13,339 nucleotides of DNA, taken from positions 1 through 13,339 of the forward strand of contig JALKBU010001277.1 of NCBI GenBank assembly GCA_023091735.1, read 5' to 3'. Shown piece by piece: positions 1 to 8,295 of the stretch (position 1 is the first letter of the stretch; each line of letters starts with the position of its first letter). This stretch comes from Trichomonas tenax. Lineage: Eukaryota; Parabasalia; Trichomonadida; Trichomonadidae. The notes under the pieces were generated by a model, which was not told where the DNA came from, did not search any database, and saw nothing but the letters and a program-made list of their open reading frames with translations. Made by a program: the position numbers and the translations under genes.

Positions 1-386
1 TAATAGGATACATATGCAGGTGATAAGCCATCATATTATCATCATCGCATTCAGCTTTATCTCACCCTTTTTAACAAAAGATTATTTAATTTTTTTAATC
101 ATAAATACTTTTGTTGCATTTTTTCATCGAAATAGAGACTTAGAGCTATTTTAATACGGATCGGAAATTGTCCGACCAGATTGATCGGCCATTTCATTTT
201 CTATCCATTGAGTGCCCGACCATGATATTTTCAGCTCTATTTATGTCATTTTTTGTGTTTTTTTATCTTTCAATAGAAAAATCTTGAAATTTTTGAAAAA
301 TAAATAATGCAAATTGATTTATTTTATGTTTACAATGTGATGCTCCAAAAGTTTCAAAGTTTCAAATTTTTCAATACATTGTTGAG
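1..386. other. Left-edge intergenic DNA, no firm gene
   Basis: AT-rich sequence without an ORF that can be supported. On the minus strand, bases 234-121 read as a short protein-like stretch containing SWSGTQWIENEMADQSG, but a stop lies just before it and others follow soon after. It could be a further shred of the decayed gene at 387-836, in another frame, or chance. Nothing else is recognisable. Confidence 0.4.
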
Positions 387-836
387 TTATTCACCCAAAC
401 TATTAAAGGGCTGCCTAAAGTATGTCACTTTTAATGGACAATAATCGTTTTCGAACAATCTGACGGACAATAATTGTAAATAATCGTTCTTTTCCTCTCA
501 ATTCCATATCGGAAAGTGATCTTTTTTCCATGCTATGTGCCAGTTTGCTAGTGTTCGAGCAGGTATTCCGCTCATACCTGCAAGGACACTTTATTGAAAT
601 GTAGCTGATTCAATTTCAGCTTGAAAAAATACATCAAAAACAGTATTCACGAGACTTTTGTCTTTATAATATTGTTGATGTATTTGCTTTGGATGAAACT
701 TATTATTGGAAACAGCTTCAAGTTTAGCAGTAAGAGAGAGTCCATTGGACATGGCCCAAAAATAATCGTTATCGTCGTGTCACCCTCTTCTTAAAAACCG
801 TTGGTAAGAGTGAGGGAAATCTGGAATTATTTTTTA
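387..836 (-). pseudogene. Decayed coding sequence, possible HTH-type DNA-binding/transposon protein
   Basis: One minus-strand frame reads as protein-like sequence for about 150 codons but is broken by in-frame stops at 780-782, 591-593 and 498-500, ending with TAA at 387-389. The pieces keep a normal amino-acid composition on both sides of each stop, for example DYFWAMSNGLSLTAKLEAV, then KFHPKQIHQQYYKDKSLVN, then VLAGMSGIPARTLANWHIAW, then YCPLKVTYFRQPFNSLGE. The part GIPARTLANWHIAWKKD has the look of a helix-turn-helix of the kind found in transposase-like proteins (small residue, turn, then TL..W). That assignment is by eye and unverified. No start codon is visible. It is most simply a dead copy of a repetitive trichomonad gene family, decaying by point mutation rather than by frameshift, 412 bases downstream of the Pmp-like gene. 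Confidence 0.5.
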
Positions 837-1247
837 ATGTCACTTTTTGGTGTCACCTCCTGCTAAAAGTGTTACTTTTTTTGGGTAGCAGATGTTTATT
901 AAAATTTTCTAGTTTGGTGATTTTTATTGTAATTTCTAGTCGATTTGATACTAAAATAATTAAAACACTGTTTTTCTGTAGGCATATGTTAATGTCTGCT
1001 ATGATATTGGCAGAAAATATTGATTTAACGGACAAATATGGATAGTATCACGAAACCAAACATCAATAATAAGATTTAACTAGAATAATATTTAGTTATG
1101 TCCTGACTTGGGCACGCACGCTAAATATTATTTACATGTTTTGATTGTGAATGATTTACACGGAATCATCAAATTAATTATTCTTAAAAAGTATCGGGAA
1201 AAATTGACATAAAAATATTGGTTTAAAACATGTTATGAAGTAAATAA
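837..1247. other. 3' flank of the Pmp-like gene, no gene
   Basis: AT-rich intergenic DNA downstream of the minus-strand Pmp-like gene. Apart from the hairpin at 1084-1132 I see nothing supportable. A 60-codon minus ORF at 853-1035 has no protein-like features. Confidence 0.5.
1084..1132. repeat. 12-bp perfect inverted repeat (AT-rich hairpin)
   Basis: AATAATATTTAG at 1084-1095 is the exact reverse complement of CTAAATATTATT at 1121-1132, with a 25-base loop that is richer in GC (it contains GGGCACGCACG). It lies 116 bases beyond the stop of the Pmp-like gene, so it could fold near the transcript end or just outside it. Trichomonad 3' UTRs are usually short, so a role in 3'-end formation is only a possibility. 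In AT-rich DNA a 12-bp stem may also be chance. Confidence 0.45.
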
Positions 1248-4200
1248 TTAGAAATCGTTGTTGAGGAACTGAAGGTCATCATTGTAGTTATCATAATTTT
1301 CGATTGAAAGCTCGATATTGCCTGGAACTGGAGTGATATTATCTTCGTTACTAATAAACTGCGACCTTGTGGGTTCAATGTTCGAATCTTCAAACGTCTC
1401 GTCGAATGTACTAATATCTTCAGAGTCACCGTTATCTTGGTAAGCTCGCCTGTAGAGGAAGAGGCCAATTGCTGCAAGTATGAAGAGAACAAATAATGAA
1501 GCAGCAACAATAACAATAAGCATCAAGGAGGAAATGCCGGACTTAATATAGGTCTGCATGATGACTTCTGTGATAATGATAGTATTTATTTGTGTTTGCA
1601 TTAAAGTATAAATATACGTGAAAGTCGTGATAACAGTAGTTTCTCCATTCGACAAATTAGTGTGATAAGTGTAATATGTCAGAACTGAAGAATTGACTAA
1701 TGTGGTTACTACTGTTTCCACAGAGGTATTTACACGACGAACAGATACTGAGTAACCATCCGATGACTGTAATGGCACTGGAGTTTTAGGAGGTGCATTA
1801 GTTGGTGTAGGACGAGCTGTTGTTTCAGGTGTAGTATTGGGCGTGGGAGCTATTGTAATTGTTATTGTTTCAACTTCAACTTCTTTCTCTTTGATCCATT
1901 GTGTCGAAAACATATCAAAATATGTGAAATATGTAGTTTCTGTTATCAAGCTATATGTTGAAACAATTGTGTTAGTTATTACACTTTCTGTCCAGAAATA
2001 CACATTATTTGCTAAAATAAACGTTGCCTTTGTAGTTGTTGAATTTGTATACATTATTAATAACGTGGGAGCAGTAATAGTGATATGTTGAACTCGCAAA
2101 AGAGGAACATCGACAATTTCTGTGGTGTATGTATTTGTGCGCGTTTTGATGGCGGAAAGCATACTCGTTACGATTGTTGAATTTGTGTAGGTATGTGTGA
2201 GATATGAAATGTTAGCTGTCGTCGTTATAGGAATATAATCATTTGTTTGCCGGTCCTTATTTAAAACTCTAATGTATGTATCAGTAATAACACTGATGTA
2301 AATTCTACTGGTGCCACTATTGGTATATGTTTCAAGAAGCATATTCTGGATAGTAATAAAATATTCAGGTGGGATCGAATGATTAGTAGGGCTATATGAT
2401 ATAGTAACTTCTCTCAGTGAGAATGTTTCAAAAGCACTGTTTGTAGGTGTGGTTGTAAATAATATATTTGGCGTGGGTTTTGGTGGCATGAGATAAATGT
2501 GTGTTTTGACAGCGGTCCAAGAATAATAGCTTGTTTCTTTGACAAGTGCGGTTACAGATGAATAAATTGTAATATTCGAACCGATTGTGACATTAGAACC
2601 ATATATTAAAGTTTCAATAGCAGATAGAGTTTGAGTTTCTGTGTATGTATAAATCAGTGAATTAATTGAAGCTATATTCGTAAACATATACGTATAGGTG
2701 GATACTATTGTGGAGATATTTTCTTTTTTGATTAATGACCCTTGATAGGTACTGACATAATTGGTATATGAAATAATAGAATCAGATTTGTAAGTTGTTG
2801 TATTCATACTGTAGAGTGCTAATGTTAATGATAAACCTTGATATGAATTAGTTTCAATTTCTTTTACACGTAATGTTGAATCATTTGTTATTTGAGGAAT
2901 CCCAACTGTCGTTTGTTGATCTTTCTTCAGAAATATTGCAGTTTCAACGAATGTCTTTTCAAATGCATATACCATTGTGGGGGGATCAAGTTGATATTTG
3001 TTAAAAAATGAATTCGTTTCAACATATGTCACTAAATATGTATCATAACTCACAGATAAATTTGTTGGAGAAAATGTTGTGATTGAAGAATTTGCCACAA
3101 AATAAGTACTTATCTTAGTAGTGTTGAGATTTGGAATAATTTGTGTTGGAAGAGGGGTTACGTCATTTGTTTTAAACTCTCTGGTAGTATATACATAAGT
3201 TCCGACATTAGAACTTGCTAAAACGAACGTGTAAGTTCTTGTAATTTCATAATTTTTCAATGTGAATATATTATTGCATTCTTGATTTGCTTGAAATGCA
3301 GAATAAATGCTAGTTTCTATATGAGTAAGGGAGTTATTAAAGATAGTATATGTTAAGGCATTTTTGAGACAAAAATATGATTGACTAGGACCCGTGGATA
3401 TAATAGAGCTATAAGTTGGAACAATTGTATTTGTAAATGTAATTGTATATACTGATGTTTTTGTCGATGGAACCCATGAAGAAACATAAAATTCAGTGTA
3501 TGGTCCTGAAATTGTATTTTGTGTGATAACACTTGTATTTACAGTGGTTTGGTAAGGAACATAAATGTATGTATCTTGCTTTTCATTAATTTTGGTCTGC
3601 TGCAAAACTAGTGTGCTGGTTTCGATATATGTCAGTGTACCATAATTAGCTGATAGAGTAATGGTCGAAACATTGCGATATAAATTGGTAGTCACATTAG
3701 ATAACTGAGTTGAGTAGTTGAAATATTGAACAGTTAGAATTGGAGCTTGTGTATAATTATAATAATAGGTGATATTTGTGCATAATGGATCTTCCGTAGG
3801 CTTGGGTGTTATTATTGTATATGGAGATAATATATTTGTTTGGTAGGTTTTTGTATGTGTGAAATACCTTGTAGTTGGATTGGTATATAAAAATGAATAA
3901 TTATAAGGTAGTTTCGTTATAGGCTTGGCAAAATAACTATATTCTGATGGAGAGGGGACAGAGAATGTATGTTCAGGTGAAGTATTTGATGGACTTGCAT
4001 AACTTACATTTGCTGGAGGAGAAAGATTTATTGCATCATTACAGTTATCATCTGTGAGATTAAAATATTGGGTTAGAACGGCTGCCTCATTATCTTTACG
4101 TACATGAGCATATCCATTATTTAGCAAGCATGGATCGTATGAATCAGAATTTGATGTCCAGGAAACGTCACCATCAAACATTAGATGATATCCAGGATTT

Positions 4201-5027
4201 GAATAATAAGCATTAAGGTTTGTTCCATTTATAACATTATTGTTTTCATACGAACAACTATATGAGTATAAAGTATGTGAAGCTTCTGAATTTTCTTTGG
4301 AAGAGTAGAAATATATCGCTCCACCGCCATGGCCGCGAAACAGAAGCGAATTTAAGCTCGAATAATTTTCAAGCAACGTTTCAGAATTAACGCTATTATT
4401 CGAAAAATTGGATTCAATTATTTCAATATTAGAATCAGATGAAAACAATGCACCACCCCTGAATCTCACAAAATTAGAATTGAATGTTGAACTTTCTATA
4501 TATGCACTTTTTGCTAATTTGTACAAAGTCATTGCACCACCGTCATCACCGCCATTGTTACAGGTGAAATGACAGTCGAAGATGGTCGCTTGTATATCTG
4601 GAATGTTTGAGTTTTGTTTTTCTATATAGATTCCACCTCCTGTGATAAATGCTATGTTATTTTCGAAATATGATTGTTCAAGAAAGATAGGTGTGTTTGT
4701 TGTAGCAATGGCGCCACCAATTGAGGCGATATTTGAAGTAAAATTGGTTTTTTTGATATAAACGTCAGAATTGAAACAATAAAGTGCGCCTCCAATTCCG
4801 GATTCGACGACACTTCCAAATGCGTAGCATTTTTCATAAATACAATTATGAAGGCTTACAGAGCACAAATAATAATAATCTCGAGTTTGATTTGGGATGT
4901 TAGTATTACTGTTTTTTATGTCGTTTTCGATGTTTGGATTTGGTGTTATAATATAAGTTAAGTTTTTCTCGACCAAATGGTGAAAACTTGGGGTATATTC
5001 ACACAAAATCGAGAAAAACATCAACAT
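1248..5027 (-). CDS. Pmp-like (polymorphic outer membrane protein-like) type I surface protein, 1259 aa
   Basis: Large single-exon gene for a probable cell-surface protein. Residues about 75-240 carry the Pmp signature: GGA[ILM]/GGGI motifs at about 79, 104, 130, 163, 191 and 235, alternating with FxxN motifs (FTSN 97, FENN 121, FNSN 182, FSNN 208), expected to form a short beta-helix. Residues about 440-1160 are a very Thr/Ser/Tyr/Asn-rich stalk with recurring T[YFH][IV]ET motifs and many N-x-S/T sites, ending in a Pro/Thr linker near 1058-1088. One membrane segment (about 1166-1192, core LIVIVAASLFVLFILAAIG) is followed by YRR and a 65-residue acidic tail. The N-terminus (MLMFFSILC) is only a short hydrophobic stretch, so a signal peptide is plausible but weak. 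The start is supported by the initiator 12 bases upstream. Trichomonad Pmp-like proteins are candidate surface/adherence proteins; the ligand is unknown. The family call is strong, the role inferred. Confidence 0.88.
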   Translation of the reverse strand: MLMFFSILCEYTPSFHHLVEKNLTYIITPNPNIENDIKNSNTNIPNQTRDYYYLCSVSLHNCIYEKCYAFGSVVESGIGGALYCFNSDVYIKKTNFTSNIASIGGAIATTNTPIFLEQSYFENNIAFITGGGIYIEKQNSNIPDIQATIFDCHFTCNNGGDDGGAMTLYKLAKSAYIESSTFNSNFVRFRGGALFSSDSNIEIIESNFSNNSVNSETLLENYSSLNSLLFRGHGGGAIYFYSSKENSEASHTLYSYSCSYENNNVINGTNLNAYYSNPGYHLMFDGDVSWTSNSDSYDPCLLNNGYAHVRKDNEAAVLTQYFNLTDDNCNDAINLSPPANVSYASPSNTSPEHTFSVPSPSEYSYFAKPITKLPYNYSFLYTNPTTRYFTHTKTYQTNILSPYTIITPKPTEDPLCTNITYYYNYTQAPILTVQYFNYSTQLSNVTTNLYRNVSTITLSANYGTLTYIETSTLVLQQTKINEKQDTYIYVPYQTTVNTSVITQNTISGPYTEFYVSSWVPSTKTSVYTITFTNTIVPTYSSIISTGPSQSYFCLKNALTYTIFNNSLTHIETSIYSAFQANQECNNIFTLKNYEITRTYTFVLASSNVGTYVYTTREFKTNDVTPLPTQIIPNLNTTKISTYFVANSSITTFSPTNLSVSYDTYLVTYVETNSFFNKYQLDPPTMVYAFEKTFVETAIFLKKDQQTTVGIPQITNDSTLRVKEIETNSYQGLSLTLALYSMNTTTYKSDSIISYTNYVSTYQGSLIKKENISTIVSTYTYMFTNIASINSLIYTYTETQTLSAIETLIYGSNVTIGSNITIYSSVTALVKETSYYSWTAVKTHIYLMPPKPTPNILFTTTPTNSAFETFSLREVTISYSPTNHSIPPEYFITIQNMLLETYTNSGTSRIYISVITDTYIRVLNKDRQTNDYIPITTTANISYLTHTYTNSTIVTSMLSAIKTRTNTYTTEIVDVPLLRVQHITITAPTLLIMYTNSTTTKATFILANNVYFWTESVITNTIVSTYSLITETTYFTYFDMFSTQWIKEKEVEVETITITIAPTPNTTPETTARPTPTNAPPKTPVPLQSSDGYSVSVRRVNTSVETVVTTLVNSSVLTYYTYHTNLSNGETTVITTFTYIYTLMQTQINTIIITEVIMQTYIKSGISSLMLIVIVAASLFVLFILAAIGLFLYRRAYQDNGDSEDISTFDETFEDSNIEPTRSQFISNEDNITPVPGNIELSIENYDNYNDDLQFLNNDF

Positions 5028-5033
5028 ATGTTA

Positions 5034-5041
5034 AAAAGTGA
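5034..5041 (-). promoter_or_regulatory. Trichomonad-type initiator (Inr) of the Pmp-like gene
   Basis: On the minus strand TCACTTTT precedes the ATG at 5027 (TCACTTTTTAACATATG). It matches the trichomonad Inr core TCA-Py-(T/A), where the A is the transcription start. That would put +1 at 5039 and give a 12-base 5' leader, the short length typical of these protists. Prediction from motif and spacing only. Confidence 0.7.
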
Positions 5042-5339
5042 CAAAATTCTTAATTCCGAAATCCAATAATTTATTATGTGTTTATAATATTTCCTTTTGC
5101 ATTCAAAAAGTGAAACATTCAATTTTCCATGTAAAGTATTCAAATAATTTGATTGGCATTCAAAACATTTAATTTCTCTTTTTTTAGAAGCTCTACGAAT
5201 GATGCCATATCCTAATTTCATAAAAATTCGCGAAAAATATCTGGAAGAAATTTTTCATGGCTCGCGCATGACACGAGTTTGACTCTGATAAGGATCATTT
5301 TTATACTTTTAAAAATAGTAGTTGGTTGAAAAAAATGGC
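5042..5339. other. Upstream region of the Pmp-like gene, no gene
   Basis: AT-rich DNA between the Pmp-like promoter and the left arm of the 90-bp inverted repeat. A 66-codon minus ORF (5021-5221) overlaps the start of the Pmp-like gene; its apparent Cys motifs come from two imperfect copies of a GCATTCAAAA-type sequence, so I do not call a gene. Confidence 0.45.
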
Positions 5340-5429
5340 TGATTTTATGATATTTCGAATCTGTAATATTAGCCAATGAGTGTGGTGAGGAAATCCAGGA
5401 ATGTCCGCGCCGAGGCTGGCGATCAAATA
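5340..5429 (+). repeat. Left arm of a 90-bp inverted repeat
   Basis: This 90-base segment is the reverse complement of 6272-6361 with only 4 mismatches (about 96% identity). Identity begins and ends sharply. On the minus strand it can be read as coding, with FDRQPRRGHSWISSPHSL, and two of the four differences are silent in that frame, so it may be a duplicated coding fragment. It could instead be the terminal inverted repeat of an element of about 1.02 kb; I see no convincing target-site duplication at the outer edges. Confidence 0.85.
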
Positions 5430-5437
5430 TCTGTAAT
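5424..5437 (+). repeat. 14-bp direct repeat, left copy
   Basis: CAAATATCTGTAAT occurs here, overlapping the inner edge of the left 90-bp arm, and again in the same orientation at 6236-6249, 22 bases inside the right arm. It may be a remnant of how the inverted arms formed, or chance in AT-rich DNA. Confidence 0.5.
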
Positions 5438-5649
5438 TTAATCATCTATTTGTGTCACGAACCGAAAGTTGTTACAAAAGTGATATTATCTGACATGTAA
5501 AATTGTTAGAATCTCTAGTTTATGTGTCAAAATATTAATATTTTGACATGTAAAGTCATATAATCATTCAAATTATGAATTAGTTTTTATTTCAAAATCG
5601 CGTCTGACGGTAAGAGCTGGGAACTACATTGACACAGGTACCACTCATG

Positions 5650-5841
5650 TTAGTAACTAAACTCACAGATCTTCCTTTCATACGCCATCATTAAAAAATC
5701 AAAGATTTCCACTTCAGAATGCCTCTGAAGAGCAAAATTAAATGCTTGATTGGGACAGGTGGCCAAGGTGCTAGCAATCCGGTCCACAGTTCTTCCTTTC
5801 AGAAGCATTCTGTAGAGTAAATCGCTGATTATTTCGAAGAT
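5650..5841 (-). pseudogene. Gene fragment, C-terminal end of an unrecognised helical-repeat protein
   Basis: The minus strand has a clean 63-codon stretch ending in TAA at 5650-5652, including IFEIISDLLYRMLLKGRTVD, RIASTLATCPNQAFNFALQR and HSEVEIFDFLMMAYERKICE. There is no nearby start codon, and a stop (TAG) closes the frame upstream. Part of it (81 bases) is copied in inverted orientation at 5846-5926. The segments SDLLYRMLLKGRTVD and FDFLMMAYERKICEF look like two divergent units of one helical repeat. The family is not recognised. It is best read as a broken relic of a repetitive gene family. Confidence 0.5.
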
Positions 5842-5926
5842 CGAGTCTGAAAGGAAGAACTGTGGACTGGATTGCTAGCACCTTGGCTACCAGTGCCAAT
5901 GAAACATTTAATTTTTCTTTTCAAAG
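5723..5926. repeat. Imperfect 81-bp inverted repeat (hairpin), 42-base loop
   Basis: Arms 5723-5803 and 5846-5926 are reverse complements with 9 mismatches in 81. The inner 41 bases have 1 mismatch and the outer 40 have 8. Each arm holds the same coding fragment read outward from the centre in the opposite direction (LKGRTVDRIASTLATCPNQA on minus, LKGRTVDWIASTLATSANET on plus), so this is two head-to-head gene fragments rather than a simple palindrome. A transcript through it would fold into a long double-stranded stem. Confidence 0.9.
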
Positions 5927-5945
5927 TAAATTTAAACAAATATAG
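5829..5945 (+). pseudogene. Inverted second copy of the helical-repeat gene fragment
   Basis: Between a TGA at 5826-5828 and TAG at 5943-5945 the plus strand encodes SLKGRTVDWIASTLATSANE followed by TFNFSFQSKFKQI. It matches the minus-strand fragment at 5650-5841 over 81 bases. The match becomes weaker towards the 3' end, and no start codon is present. It is a relic, not an expressed gene as far as can be seen. Confidence 0.45.
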
Positions 5946-6235
5946 AATATCATTCTTCCAATAATCATTTATAATCACATGCCACGTAAATATCTATTTG
6001 TCAAATATATATGTTTACGTGTTTAGATAATGTCACTTTTCGTGACAACTTTCGATACGTAACAGTTAGATCGTTCGGATCTTTACAATACACTATATTT
6101 TTAGTCGTTATTATAGCCGGAAAATTCAATTAATTTTGACAATAACAAAAAGAAAAACGGTGAATAGTCAAACTATGGCAATTGCATGTAGTTTCAAGGC
6201 TTAGCAATTGAGTTATTTGTAATGTGGGGAAACTC

Positions 6236-6249
6236 ACAAATATCTGTAA
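6236..6249 (+). repeat. 14-bp direct repeat, right copy
   Basis: Second copy of CAAATATCTGTAAT (see 5424-5437), in the same orientation, 22 bases before the right 90-bp arm. Confidence 0.5.
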
Positions 6250-6271
6250 TAACTTATTTGAAATCACTTGG

Positions 6272-6361
6272 TATTTGATCGCAAGCCTAGGCGCGGACAT
6301 TCATGGATTTCCCCACCACACTCATTGGCTAATATTACAGATTCGAAATATCATAAAATCA
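6272..6361 (-). repeat. Right arm of the 90-bp inverted repeat
   Basis: Reverse complement of 5340-5429 with 4 mismatches. Read on the plus strand it contains FDRKPRRGHSWISPPHSL, the counterpart of the left arm's FDRQPRRGHSWISSPHSL, inside a 70-codon open stretch (6268-6480) whose 3' part has no protein-like features. The ORF is probably not expressed. Confidence 0.85.
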
Positions 6362-7227
6362 ACGAAAAATATTTTGTTTTTAATCCAATCAAAAATTTAT
6401 TTATCGCATTTCGACATTTTTCGAGGTTGTTTAAGAATGAAATTCTCTGCAATTTAATTTCCAGCTTTAAACAACTATAAATTTTTTGACATTCATACAT
6501 TAAATTCGTTATAACCTAGAATCTTCATTTAAGTTACATATTTCAGATATCCTCGTGTAAATGAATACTCCCATTCGAATATATTTTCCTAAAAACCTAT
6601 TCATAACGAGTTGCTGCCAACATCTCATGCTTCTTGTTACGCTAGTGTATTCAAACATTCATTACTGCATTTTTCAGTTCATGAAAGTAACTTACTCGAT
6701 ATTTATAACTTTAAAAACTCACATTATTTGCGAAATGCTAATCGTATCTCGAAAAGTTAAGTTAGCCATACTTCCACACTCAAACCATTAAATCTCCAAC
6801 TCACACACGAGCTGTCTACTTACTGTGAGCCAAAACTTAAGGCTCAATTTGTTTTATGATCATGGCCCATTTTGACCAGTTAAGTGTACTCTCTCTTACA
6901 TTTTATATAGTTGGTAATTAAACATATCAAAAATCCATTTTTATGTTTTTGAGAATTTATTAAAAGATCAAAATGATAAATAGGATACTTCAAAACAATA
7001 ATGTATGTTACCTTTAGAAGTATTTGAATTATTACATGCATTACATATAGCTTTAGCTATAGAGAAATTTTGCGTTTAAATGCTTCGAGAACGATTTTTT
7101 GAATAAGGTTAAGAGTGTCACGACGTTTATTTATCATGAATATATCTTCGGAAGTGTTATTATTGTAAGATATACTGTTTTATAATGAAATACAAATACC
7201 CTTAATGATTCTCAACTTGGAGAAAAA
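6362..7227. other. Intergenic, no gene recognised
   Basis: AT-rich DNA between the inverted-repeat block and the transporter gene's 3' end. A 76-codon plus ORF (6561-6791) has the biased hydrophobic composition expected from random AT-rich sequence. No repeat or RNA gene was identified. Confidence 0.5.
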
Positions 7228-8295
7228 TTATTCCTTCTGAATATCCTCAAGTTCCTTGTTAGACTCTTCGAAAGCTTCTTCGTGGTCCTCATTCTGGAGT
7301 GGATCCTTCAAATCTTCTTTGATTAATGGCTCCATATGATCTTCTTCATTTTCGTTAAGTTTTGTAATCTCCTTGGCTTCCTTCTCACGGCGCTTGTCAT
7401 CGAGTTCGAAGATAGTGTAAGTGACTGTTCCGCCCAAACCGAAAAGAAGACCAACAATCTTCTTTATGGTCTGCGCCTTTGACTCGTTTGAATTTTTGTC
7501 GAGGAACAAGAGACCGATGGCGAATATGATGATTGTCTTTGCATGACCGACAACTTGATATGTAACAGCAGAAGTTTTTCCGATCAAAGCGAAGGCTGCG
7601 ATATTTGCGAAAACGGCGATTAATCCTGTAGAAATAGCGATAGCTGCCTCGACTGGCTGGAAATGATGATCTAAAACAGAATTTTGTCCGAAAAGCTCGA
7701 GGCAGAAGCAAGCAATCGTAGCAAAAACGATCATAGGACCAGCTGTGGCGTGCTGCATAGGAGAGCCAAAGCACAGGAACCTGTTTGAATAGATATTTAA
7801 AGACATTTGAGCAGACGTTGTGAAAACAACAGCGATGATAGCAAGAATAGTGCCAACTAATGAAACACTAACATCGTTGACAGAAAACATGGCAATACCA
7901 ACAAGTAAAACGGCCAAAGTGCATAATGTCCTGAATGGCGTCTTCTTGTTGTAAATAACATAGTTGGCGAGAACCATAACTGGGATGCAGCAAAGTTTAG
8001 AAAGTTGATAGAAGCCAATGGAATTTGTCCAAAGATTAAAGTTCATGAAAACGATGCCAGCGACGTTTACGAAGGAGTTGATCCAAATGGCATACTGTGG
8101 GACTGTTGTTGCACGCTCGAATAACTTCATTCTGCACATAACTTCAAGGAGTCCCCAAGTGCAAATAAAATGATAAAGCGTAAGAGAGATTGGGAAGTCG
8201 AAAGCATATGTCTGTTTGAGAGTTTTGTTGAGTGTGATCAATGATGTAGAGAAAATGATTGATCCAAAGATCCAAAATGTTGTGCCAATGGCCAT
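7228..8295 (-). CDS. SLC35E-type nucleotide-sugar/triose-phosphate transporter family protein
   Basis: Multi-pass transporter of the drug/metabolite superfamily, TPT/SLC35 branch, closest by eye to SLC35E3 and plant UDP-sugar transporters. Family marks, in order: TLNKTL in the first helix, SLTLYHFICTW, FMNFNLWTNSIGFYQLSKL, a central helix pair ending TTSAQMSLNIYSN, GLIAVFANIAAFALIGKTSA, and VTYQVVGHAKTIIIFAIGLL. About ten membrane helices fit the 355 residues; the last 60 residues are a charged cytosolic tail (EKEAKEITKLNENEEDHMEP...). It would exchange nucleotide sugars or phosphorylated metabolites across the Golgi or ER membrane; the substrate cannot be read from sequence. I start at the ATG at 8295. 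The frame stays open upstream to a TGA at 8428-8430 and includes an acidic stretch (ESEIDADTEKCESVKID) but no ATG. No clear Inr lies within 20 bases of the ATG. Confidence 0.88.
   Translation of the reverse strand: MAIGTTFWIFGSIIFSTSLITLNKTLKQTYAFDFPISLTLYHFICTWGLLEVMCRMKLFERATTVPQYAIWINSFVNVAGIVFMNFNLWTNSIGFYQLSKLCCIPVMVLANYVIYNKKTPFRTLCTLAVLLVGIAMFSVNDVSVSLVGTILAIIAVVFTTSAQMSLNIYSNRFLCFGSPMQHATAGPMIVFATIACFCLELFGQNSVLDHHFQPVEAAIAISTGLIAVFANIAAFALIGKTSAVTYQVVGHAKTIIIFAIGLLFLDKNSNESKAQTIKKIVGLLFGLGGTVTYTIFELDDKRREKEAKEITKLNENEEDHMEPLIKEDLKDPLQNEDHEEAFEESNKELEDIQKE

Noticed and set aside
425..432. TCACTTTT initiator-like word, also at 840, 6033 and 11955
   Set aside because: Followed by at most a few codons before a stop, so without a gene; an 8-base AT-rich word is expected several times by chance.
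1837..2091. Plus-strand ORF rich in Val and Ile
   Set aside because: Antisense shadow of the Thr/Asn-rich stalk of the Pmp-like gene.
5021..5221. Small minus ORF with Cys pairs overlapping the Pmp-like start
   Set aside because: The Cys pattern comes from a short imperfect DNA repeat, and the ORF overlaps the promoter of the Pmp-like gene.
5340..6361. A complete DNA transposon
   Set aside because: No transposase ORF and no clear target-site duplication; kept only as inverted repeats of uncertain origin.
6561..6791. 76-codon plus ORF with hydrophobic stretches
   Set aside because: Composition is as expected from AT-rich random DNA; no domain, no Inr and no partner gene.
7397..7774. 125-codon minus ORF
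   Set aside because: Out-of-frame shadow inside the SLC35-type gene, whose own frame has clear family motifs.
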